A stretch of 49,644 nt of DNA from NCBI GenBank assembly GCA_964498785.1, contig CAZCJL010000043.1:1-49644 (forward strand), in the 5' to 3' direction. Source of the stretch: Mariaggregatimicrobium sp964498785. GTDB taxonomy: Bacteria > Zhuqueibacterota > Zhuqueibacteria > Thermofontimicrobiales > Thiofontviventaceae. Each line of letters begins with the position of its first letter. Position 1 is the stretch's first letter. Both the position numbers and the translations under genes were made by a program. Below the pieces are notes generated by a model. The model saw nothing but the letters and a program-made list of their open reading frames with translations, was not told the origin of the DNA and ran no database searches. Below are positions 44,601-49,644 of this stretch, piece after piece.

Positions 44601-44903
44601 GCTGCCGGGAATTTGGTTGTGATTCTCAAAGGAGTGCTGGTATTGAAAAACATGCCGGATTGTGCGTGCAAAATTATGCAAGTTCTGAAACAATTATTGA
44701 ATCCACAAAATAATGACGCGACAATTAATGCGTTAAGCGCCCTGTATCTGGAACAATGGCGGGACTGTGCTGGTTTGCCTGCAATTTCCAGCGTTTCGCC
44801 CGGCACGGAGCACGTGGCAGATATGGTGCGTCAAATCCCGGCCGATACAAAACGCAGGGCAGTTCAGGCTATTCGTCGGATAATTGCAGTCAAGTGCCGC
44901 TGA
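41607..44903 (+). CDS. Large secreted protein with Ig-like domains and long coiled coils (1,098 aa)
   Basis: Signal peptide 1-24 (LILFLLLIHSQSGYSQ). Residues 25-140 form a strand-rich domain with a PTGNYEICIIVIDEE turn typical of TANFOR-like surface proteins; two further Ig/fibronectin-like domains follow (145-255 and 260-425), each beginning LISPFDEAILSEPFPVFTW or LLNPQRDEALSTNKPYFEW, and another at 470-570. From about 588 a highly charged coiled coil (R/E/Q-rich) runs to about 830, interrupted near 727-765 by a Gly/Trp/His-rich insertion (GWIGESGFHDDG, RVWWGYVG), then a second coiled coil (about 895-975) and a helical Cys-containing C-terminal domain. The gene is GC-richer than the preceding island. 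It pairs with the barrel gene 121 bp downstream. Function unknown; surface attachment or motility is plausible. Confidence 0.8.
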   Translation: MSRKLHAILLILFLLLIHSQSGYSQIDVRLYQPPPNQLTVEHLWNFDLINNTTQTFYVSLTGIATEVDAGLIFEARSSSFELPPGFKRVTVPEISPISVSYSNPGYEDIVLKTGSVPTGNYEICIIVIDEESGGQLGRDCVQQFVEHTQPPQLISPFDEAILSEPFPVFTWMHPGMTDGTYTLKIVEILDGQTPLEAIQSNLPWFEGPDIAGTSFQYPISAREMTRGQKYTWQVLVSLDDAEFGASEIRTFTYGETGDVTATIQLLNPQRDEALSTNKPYFEWSATDVAGASFTLTMWQIPQELATSTAGDLQLFEWRDPNQADATLHIYQLQPDLVQELNGSGMDMVNVLSDYAPVSLLEPFFQRTGIEGQSYRYSETGEKRLLNRRYFVWQITAMADDQILAKSPVGKFQIFQEYVQPPGAGYGSLVDGRIFGRSFLLQKKVYEDLTKASPEITSENILFEQDTLQESFSVAWKDTIAKVKAGDNFTLAISVLDNFSATVAMNMHYRNAADSVWKLIGADSDSADGWNVTWNTENMTDGFYEIRVQAVNQNNDIATNYMAVQVGDLPRPSEIALNENQVVFSVDISEADIRRKLNEAERERNRASQERERRRELERQRNQRARDYRNASTRAEELRRIDEVLDNMPTTFQGRVQTLLDSLKAIRNRAGGVPNQAALQAAVNDAQQRLNDCQKRLEDLKQEQQQLQQKRDDLKKQQDDLLKQLDQMHHDDGWIGESGFHDDGRVWWGYVGDENSTLRWGAPGHTHVRQLQRNIKDLNSEYRNTLAQLEQLAASIAEVEDDCAELEEQLKQAQEAKKNGDEYQATQTTIDEICREIRSLMQPLVEWCNDNPDHCNFGQQLDQLSEDCPEDEAGWQRFWRDFDNVKNRKKSQEDTFGREAERAGEDIGGLDDEIEEANEEAREHERNARDAEAEAERLRQERARQIKEEARRRRQQQQQQDVENQRIRRLLQRAENEDESAIRQLMTEFGLSAIGETSQAAGNLVVILKGVLVLKNMPDCACKIMQVLKQLLNPQNNDATINALSALYLEQWRDCAGLPAISSVSPGTEHVADMVRQIPADTKRRAVQAIRRIIAVKCR

Positions 44904-44919
44904 AATATGTCTGGAATTT

Positions 44920-44955
44920 AGATTTCCGAAATCTCTAAGATTTCGGAAATCTCGG
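44920..44955. repeat. Short dispersed palindrome, copy 2
   Basis: AGATTTCCGAAATCT-CTA-AGATTTCGGAAATCTCGG: two palindromic halves on a near-perfect inverted axis. It lies 17 bp after the stop of the coiled-coil gene and is nearly identical to the copy at 48294. Confidence 0.8.
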
Positions 44956-45024
44956 ATTCCCCGGACGTGCGATTTATCAAATGACGCTTAAGTTAGAAAA
45001 TGAACCTAAATTCCGGTATTAAAA

Positions 45025-46656
45025 ATGAAACGATTACGAATAGCTCTCGCTCTCTTCATCGTAATGATTATTTGTTATTCAAACAGTGGATTTCCAGGAA
45101 CAATTGATTTCTCCGGCAATAGCCGACTCCAGGCGCAGCTTTCCAATCGTCAGGGGAGCTACCAGCGGATTCCATCCGATTTCTGGCGCTGGGATGTCAA
45201 TTCCCGGATCGCTGTTTACGACATCCCGTTTGGCGTGCGATTTTTCCTGTCGTCTGAACAAAGCGGCATCCGGCAAAATGTGAACCGGATCAGTATTTCC
45301 CTGCTTTCAAATCGCCTGACAAAGAGAGTGCCGTTTTTATCCCATTTCAATAAATTATGTGTCGGAACCTGCAATCCCTATTATTCCGCATTGACATTAT
45401 CGGGAGCCGCCATGAACGGCGTGGATATTGAATTCAATCCGGGCGTATTTTATCTGTCGTTCACTACGGGAAACAGCCGCAAATCGATTTACACCCGGGA
45501 TCTTCAAAATGCAATGTATTCCCGGAAAATTCTCGCCGGGAAAATCGGAATTGGCAATAAACGCCGTAGTCATTTGTATTTCACATTTATGAGAACCTGG
45601 GATGATGAAGCATCGCTGACTGTGGATACCAGTCTGGTGACGCCAAAGGAAAATTATCTCGCAGGCGCAGAAGCCAATTTGGTACTGTTCAAAAAGCGAT
45701 TTGAAATTCAAAGCGAATTTGTTGTTTCAATGCTCACCCGGGATGTGCGCAGTGCGAACATCGATCAGGAAGAAGTGGAGCACGTCCCGGAGTGGTTATT
45801 TGATTTTGTCAATCCGAAAATCAGCAGTTCCGTTGATTACGCATATCGTGTAAAATCAATGTTGAATTTATCGAAGACGAAAATATCAGCAGAAGTCAAA
45901 ATGGTTGGTCCTGGCTATTACTCACTTGCCGCACCGTATTTGCGAAACGACGAACTGTTATATGAATTCCGCTACGATCAGGCGCTATATCAGCGAAAGG
46001 TTTATATGAGCAGCTATTACCGCCGCAGTGAAGACAATCTGATCCCATGGAAACGTTCTACTACGATTACCTCGGCGTTTGGCTTTAATTTAAGTGTGCG
46101 TTTTCCGAAATACCCCTATTTGCAGGTCAATTATTCCCCCTTTTATCAGGATAATGAACACCCGGTTGATAGTTTGAAAACTGAGACCAAAACGTCGCTG
46201 ATTTCGCTGGTCACGGGTTATAATTTTCGCATTGGCTCTGCAAATTCGACAACAAATTTCTTTATATCAGAGCAGCAAAGTGAGATGATCTTCACGAGTG
46301 GCGCCCGGGCGTTGCGCACGTTTTCCGTTAACCAGAATATCCAATTTCGATTCCCGTTATCACTGGCACTGAGTATTAGTCTTATGCAATCCGATTATGC
46401 AGAAAATATCACTACTCTCGATATGAACAGTTCTTATCGTTTTTTTAAGGTTTGGAGTAATATGCTAGGAGTCCGGTTTACGAGCCGGGAACAGCAGGAT
46501 CGGAAAACCGGTTTTTATATCGTTTCAAAATTTCCGGTATGGAAATTCGGCGACCTGCATTTACGGGCCGATCAAAATTTCTTTCGGCAGGATATTGCCA
46601 CAATCGGAGAGTATGATGAATTTATCCTGCGAATTATACTGACGAAACGCTGGTAG
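45025..46656 (+). CDS. Outer-membrane beta-barrel protein, unknown (543 aa)
   Basis: Signal peptide 1-25 (MKRLRIALALFIVMIICYS; ends near SGFPG). The rest is a regular alternation of short strands with aromatic girdle residues (YLSFTTGNS, SLISLVTGYNF, FYIVSKFPVW) and the chain ends in LTKRW, the C-terminal aromatic that the BAM machinery reads. About 18-22 strands are possible. It follows the coiled-coil gene, with a short palindrome between. Neither protein belongs to a characterised pathway, but a secreted coiled-coil protein with its own barrel suggests an export/anchor pair. Its RIPSDFWRWDVNSRIAVYDI-type N-terminal region is distinctive for a family seen in related genomes. Confidence 0.8.
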   Translation: MKRLRIALALFIVMIICYSNSGFPGTIDFSGNSRLQAQLSNRQGSYQRIPSDFWRWDVNSRIAVYDIPFGVRFFLSSEQSGIRQNVNRISISLLSNRLTKRVPFLSHFNKLCVGTCNPYYSALTLSGAAMNGVDIEFNPGVFYLSFTTGNSRKSIYTRDLQNAMYSRKILAGKIGIGNKRRSHLYFTFMRTWDDEASLTVDTSLVTPKENYLAGAEANLVLFKKRFEIQSEFVVSMLTRDVRSANIDQEEVEHVPEWLFDFVNPKISSSVDYAYRVKSMLNLSKTKISAEVKMVGPGYYSLAAPYLRNDELLYEFRYDQALYQRKVYMSSYYRRSEDNLIPWKRSTTITSAFGFNLSVRFPKYPYLQVNYSPFYQDNEHPVDSLKTETKTSLISLVTGYNFRIGSANSTTNFFISEQQSEMIFTSGARALRTFSVNQNIQFRFPLSLALSISLMQSDYAENITTLDMNSSYRFFKVWSNMLGVRFTSREQQDRKTGFYIVSKFPVWKFGDLHLRADQNFFRQDIATIGEYDEFILRIILTKRW

Positions 46657-46729
46657 GGTATTTGAGGCGTAAATTACAATTAATTGTTTTATAAAAGTTG
46701 GTGTACAATGCCGTTAGAATGCTCGAACT

Positions 46730-46829
46730 ACCCTTGCGAAGGTTTTTCAAAACGGTACAAGCTTTATATTGATATAAATTCATGTAATCATGTATATACT
46801 GTATAATTGCTAAACCTTCGCAAGGGTTT
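46730..46829. repeat. MITE-like dispersed repeat, copy 2 (100 bp)
   Basis: Left ACCCTTGCGAAGGTTTTT and right AAACCTTCGCAAGGGTTT are near-perfect inverted ends; core TTTATATTGATA, CTGTATAATTGC. Same organisation as the copy at 30287. This accounts for the 214-bp gap between the barrel gene and the CYTH gene. Confidence 0.78.
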
Positions 46830-46870
46830 GTCCAAAGAAACCAAGTTTATGGAAAGGCTGTAAAGGCGAG

Positions 46871-47392
46871 TCACTTCGTCAAATCAACCAACATATCGCT
46901 ATACGAATCCCTTAGCATATCTGCCGGCTGAATACGGAATTTCTTCATGTAACTTTCGCACTGTTTCTGCAGGATTTCCCTGCCGATAGTACTGTCGTTA
47001 TCGATTGCTTCGATTTCAATAAAATGACCGAGATATTTCACCTTGTCTAAATGGAATTTAACATTATCAATGAAGTAAATTTCCCGCTTTTTATCCACTA
47101 CAACATGCACCCCGATCGCCATCGTTAACAATTGCTTCAAAGGTGAATCCGGATTATTTTTGAACAGAATTACTCTTGAAGATTTCGGTTGTTGAAGGTT
47201 GTCTCTGCGGTAATAAATCAGCGATTGCTCAATATTTCCTTCCCGCAATTTTAAACGTCCGGTGCTCACTTTAAAATACGTATCGACCTGATGATCCGTC
47301 CCTTTAAATTCCGCACTCGCTTCATTGAGTAAAGAACGAATTCGATCAAGATTCTGGCATTTTGCCTTGATTTCGATGTTCAAAATTTCCAT
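46871..47392 (-). CDS. CYTH-domain protein, class IV adenylate cyclase/thiamine triphosphatase-like
   Basis: A 173-residue stand-alone CYTH (triphosphate tunnel metalloenzyme) protein. The N-terminal ExK motif (IEIKAK, residues 6-11) and the recurrent charged strand residues (TDHQVDTYF, GRLKLREG, YYRRD, HFIEIEA) that line the tunnel are present. Family members hydrolyse or cyclise triphosphates: ATP to cAMP (CyaB), thiamine triphosphate or inorganic tripolyphosphate. Which applies cannot be read from sequence. A promoter precedes it in a divergent arrangement with the DUF554 gene. The size is right for the CyaB-like branch. Confidence 0.88.
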   Translation of the reverse strand: MEILNIEIKAKCQNLDRIRSLLNEASAEFKGTDHQVDTYFKVSTGRLKLREGNIEQSLIYYRRDNLQQPKSSRVILFKNNPDSPLKQLLTMAIGVHVVVDKKREIYFIDNVKFHLDKVKYLGHFIEIEAIDNDSTIGREILQKQCESYMKKFRIQPADMLRDSYSDMLVDLTK

Positions 47393-47436
47393 TAAGTGAA
47401 TTCCTTCAAAAAATTGATTGGGTGAGAAAAGACAGT

Positions 47437-47465
47437 AATATAACAGACTTTCTCATGAAAGTCAA
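47437..47465 (-). promoter_or_regulatory. Sigma-70 promoter of the CYTH gene
   Basis: Minus strand TTGACT (47465-47460), 17-bp spacer, TATATT (47442-47437); start near 47430, a leader of about 37 nt before the ATG. Confidence 0.72.
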
Positions 47466-47494
47466 GATTATAGTGTGACATTTTCATTTTTTTC

Positions 47495-47522
47495 TTGACA
47501 TTGTGTGTGAAATAGTTATATT
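47495..47522 (+). promoter_or_regulatory. Sigma-70 promoter of the DUF554 gene
   Basis: Perfect -35 TTGACA (47495-47500), 16-bp spacer, TATATT (47517-47522); start near 47529, about 72 nt before the ATG. It is back-to-back with the CYTH promoter, 30 bp apart. Confidence 0.72.
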
Positions 47523-47600
47523 AGTCAGAAATATAGTGGTAATAGTATTCAAAATACAATTTATCAAATTCATGAAACTATAAATCCAGAATGTCCTTGC

Positions 47601-48278
47601 ATGACAGGAACGCTAATCAATGCAATCGCTATTATTGTTGGCAGTGGAATCGGATTGCTCTTTCACTCAAAATTACCGCAACGATTTATAAAGATTGTTT
47701 TTCAGGGGATCGGATTATTTACGCTTTTTCTGGGATTCTCAATGGCTCACAAAACGAGCCATTATCTGATAATGATTTTCAGTATTGTGATCGGCGCGAT
47801 TTTTGGTGAACTTCTTGCGCTTGAAACGAGTATAAACCGTTTTACTGACTTTATCAAACGAAAAAGCTGCTCCCAAAATGCAAAATTTTCTGAAGGATTG
47901 ATCACAGCATCGTTGTTGTTCTGCGTTGGCTCCATGGCGATTTTGGGAGCAATTGAAGAGGGATTGGGTGGCAAACCAAATTTGCTCATGGCAAAATCTG
48001 TATTAGATGGATTTTCATCAATTGCCCTTACGGCAGGACTGGGGATTGGCGTCGTTTTATCGATTGTCCCGCTGATTGTTTACCAGGGAGGAATCACCCT
48101 GTTTGCCGGATATGTTGAACACTTATTAACAGAGCCAATAATCAACGAGTTAACAGCAGTGGGTGGAATTTTACTGATCGGACTCGGCATCAGCATTCTT
48201 GAAATCGGGAAAATTTCGGTAATAAATATGCTGCCGGCGCTTGTTGTTGTAGTCATTTTATCGATTATTTTTTTGTGA
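47601..48278 (+). CDS. DUF554 family membrane protein (YdfK-like)
   Basis: A 225-residue protein with six to seven membrane segments and the DUF554 hallmarks: N-terminal GTLINAIAIIVGSGIGLL, the ALETSINRF helix, SLLFCVGSMAILGAIEEGL, LLMAKSVLDGFSSIAL and the C-terminal GGILLIGLGISIL. Function unknown; probably a small-molecule or ion transporter. Expression starts from a promoter 100 bp upstream. No Shine-Dalgarno is evident at the ATG, which fits the family N-terminus precisely. Confidence 0.92.
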   Translation: MTGTLINAIAIIVGSGIGLLFHSKLPQRFIKIVFQGIGLFTLFLGFSMAHKTSHYLIMIFSIVIGAIFGELLALETSINRFTDFIKRKSCSQNAKFSEGLITASLLFCVGSMAILGAIEEGLGGKPNLLMAKSVLDGFSSIALTAGLGIGVVLSIVPLIVYQGGITLFAGYVEHLLTEPIINELTAVGGILLIGLGISILEIGKISVINMLPALVVVVILSIIFL

Positions 48279-48293
48279 TTATGCTGTGAATTC

Positions 48294-48329
48294 AGATTTC
48301 CGAAATCTTCAGGATTTCGGAAATCTCGG
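48294..48329. repeat. Short dispersed palindrome, copy 3
   Basis: AGATTTCCGAAATCTTC-AGGATTTCGGAAATCTCGG: same as the copy at 44920 save for a few bases in the loop. It lies 16 bp after the DUF554 stop codon. Confidence 0.8.
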
Positions 48330-48454
48330 TATATATTAGCGCGACCCAAAATCAAAACTAACAATACATGATTAGAAAGAGAACGGTGACTGATAACAGG
48401 AAAACCACTCGCTTCTAATTTAACAGCTAAATACTAATTGTCGGAGGTTTAATC

Positions 48455-49405
48455 ATGATTGTAACAACCAAACAACTATTCGAAGTGGCTTATGGCAAAT
48501 TCGCAGTCGGAGCCTACAACATTAATAACATGGAACAAACATTAGGACTTTTCCGGGGGAACCTGCAATCCAAATCGCCCTTTATCATTCAAATATCAAA
48601 AGGCGCTCGTAAATACGCGGAAGTGAAGATGTTGGAGGCGATAATCCGTGCCGCGGAAAAAATTTTCCCGGATGCTGTTTTTGCCGTCCACCTGGACCAT
48701 GGCGATGAAGAAACCTGTTACGATTGCATCGAATCCGGATTTTATAGCTCAGTAATGATTGATGCATCCCATCTGCCTTTTGACGAAAACATTGCAGTGG
48801 TAAAACGAGTGGTGGAAAAAGCTCATGCAAAAGGCATCAGTGTTGAGGCAGAACTTGGCAAATTAGGCGGTGTTGAGGAAGATATTAAAGTCGATGAAAA
48901 ACATGCGTCGCTAACAGATCCTGATGATGCGGCAGAATTCGTACAAAAAACCAAATGTGATAGTCTGGCCGTTGCGATTGGAACAAGTCATGGCGCCTAT
49001 AAATTTAGCGGTGGTCAGGGCTTGCATTTTGATCGCATCGCAGCTATTCAGAAATTACTGCCCGGTTATCCACTGGTAATGCATGGTTCCAGTTCGGTCC
49101 CGCAGGAAGAAGTAAAACGCATTAATGAAGCGGGCGGCGGAATTCCCACAACTGCAAAAGGAGTTGATGAAAATGAATTTGCCAAAGCAATTCCGTTGGG
49201 CGTGACAAAAGTGAATATCGACACCGACGGCCGTTTAGTATGGACCAGAGTTCACCGTGAATTTTTCCGCGATGAACCCGATCAGTTCGATTTCCGTAAA
49301 CCCGGCAAAGTTTTTGTAACTGAATATGCGAATTTTATCGCGCATAAAAATGAAAAACTGTTGTCAGCCGGTACGCTCAATGAAGTGCGAAAAACAGTGA
49401 GCTAA
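48455..49405 (+). CDS. fba: Class II fructose-bisphosphate aldolase family
   Basis: Zinc-dependent aldolase of glycolysis and gluconeogenesis, splitting fructose 1,6-bisphosphate into DHAP and G3P. The family motifs are present: GAYNINNMEQ near the N-terminus, VHLDHGDEE (zinc-binding His), EAELGKLGG, VAIGTSHGAYKF with a second zinc His, LVMHGSSSVP with the third and the phosphate-binding VNIDTDGR. It ends in a terminator. A good GGAGG lies 8 bases before the ATG. At 316 residues it is the FbaA/GatY-size form; a related ketose-bisphosphate aldolase (tagatose type) is the alternative. Confidence 0.95.
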   Translation: MIVTTKQLFEVAYGKFAVGAYNINNMEQTLGLFRGNLQSKSPFIIQISKGARKYAEVKMLEAIIRAAEKIFPDAVFAVHLDHGDEETCYDCIESGFYSSVMIDASHLPFDENIAVVKRVVEKAHAKGISVEAELGKLGGVEEDIKVDEKHASLTDPDDAAEFVQKTKCDSLAVAIGTSHGAYKFSGGQGLHFDRIAAIQKLLPGYPLVMHGSSSVPQEEVKRINEAGGGIPTTAKGVDENEFAKAIPLGVTKVNIDTDGRLVWTRVHREFFRDEPDQFDFRKPGKVFVTEYANFIAHKNEKLLSAGTLNEVRKTVS

Positions 49406-49430
49406 TGATTCTTGAATATCTAATTATCAT

Positions 49431-49462
49431 AAATGCCGGGGAATAGTTTTCTCCGGCATTTT
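49431..49462 (+). terminator. Rho-independent terminator after fba
   Basis: AAATGCCGG/CCGGCATTT (49431-49439 with 49453-49461), extended inward by a G-U and three further pairs, 4-nt loop, short T-run. It overlaps the stop codon of the convergent gene at the right edge. Confidence 0.8.
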
Positions 49463-49643
49463 AAATAGTGATTATTTTTCGTACTGCCACCTGAACCCAT
49501 GAAAGAACGGTAATGCTGGCTCCTTTATACCCGAATAGTGATATGCCTGTTTGATTAAAACTATTATATTTGATAGAGTTCATACATCGGAAATGGTATC
49601 CATTCAATAATTGATGGTGTGCATCAAAGCTTTCGGATTCTCT
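49461..49643 (-). CDS. 3' end of an unidentified gene cut by the right edge
   Basis: The minus strand is open from the window edge for 60 codons to a TAA (49463-49461), reading ...HHQLLNGYHFRC...GYKGASITVLSWVQVAVRKIITI. The mix of residues looks like real protein. The start lies outside the window. I do not recognise the family; it converges on fba and its stop overlaps the fba terminator. Confidence 0.5.
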   Translation of the reverse strand, partial: RESESFDAHHQLLNGYHFRCMNSIKYNSFNQTGISLFGYKGASITVLSWVQVAVRKIITI

Positions 49644-49644
49644 T

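Overview
The window reads as a chromosomal segment of a free-living Gram-negative bacterium, most likely from the FCB group (Calditrichota/KSB1-like or a neighbour; this placement is inference). Support comes from a TonB receptor with an N-terminal carboxypeptidase-regulatory-like domain, three further outer-membrane or surface proteins (a PorV-like barrel fused to TPRs, a secreted Ig/coiled-coil protein and a C-terminal-aromatic beta-barrel), a lipoprotein PBP4, CdaA, SpmA/SpmB and moderately AT-rich DNA. Sigma-70 promoters are very recognisable (TTGACx, 16-18 bp, TATWWT), and one good sigma-54 promoter is present.

Layout. 1-3.1 kb: edge fragment, DUF4269 protein, tRNA-His with its own promoter and terminator, hisS, ogt. 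3.2-9.0 kb (minus): a TonB receptor behind a TPP riboswitch plus terminator, then a compact sigma-54 unit made of an orphan NtrC-type regulator, two TGGC-N8-GCCA dyads, a -24/-12 promoter, a 67-residue membrane peptide with a polyproline tail and a polytopic membrane protein. 9.1-15.7 kb: mazG, then a plus-strand run dacB, small membrane protein, adenylate cyclase, PorV-TPR protein. 15.9-23.6 kb (minus): TPR protein-folP-cdaA and tilS-hpt-ftsH, preceded by a tRNA with anticodon CAT. 23.7-37.1 kb: CoA-transferase, uvrA, htpG, HAD phosphatase, tag, FmdB zinc ribbon, spmA-spmB, an orphan and degenerate IorA-like protein, pepT.

37.2-41.5 kb is the accessory patch: an intact DUF433 antitoxin-like gene overlapping a broken DUF5615 toxin, then a very AT-rich two-gene module (large N6-adenine methylase and a PD-(D/E)XK nuclease candidate) that looks like an uncharacterised restriction-modification or defence system. 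41.6-46.7 kb holds a richer-GC pair of surface genes. The right end has a CYTH protein, DUF554 membrane protein, class II aldolase and the 3' end of another gene.

Non-coding structure is plentiful: two copies of a ~100-bp element with AACCTTCGCAAGG-type inverted ends, three copies of a ~35-bp palindrome centred on GATTTCSGAAATC, and a degenerate ~140-bp inverted-repeat element. The best candidates for something undescribed are the sigma-54/polyproline-peptide unit at 5.9-8.9 kb and the methylase/nuclease module at 37.8-41.5 kb.
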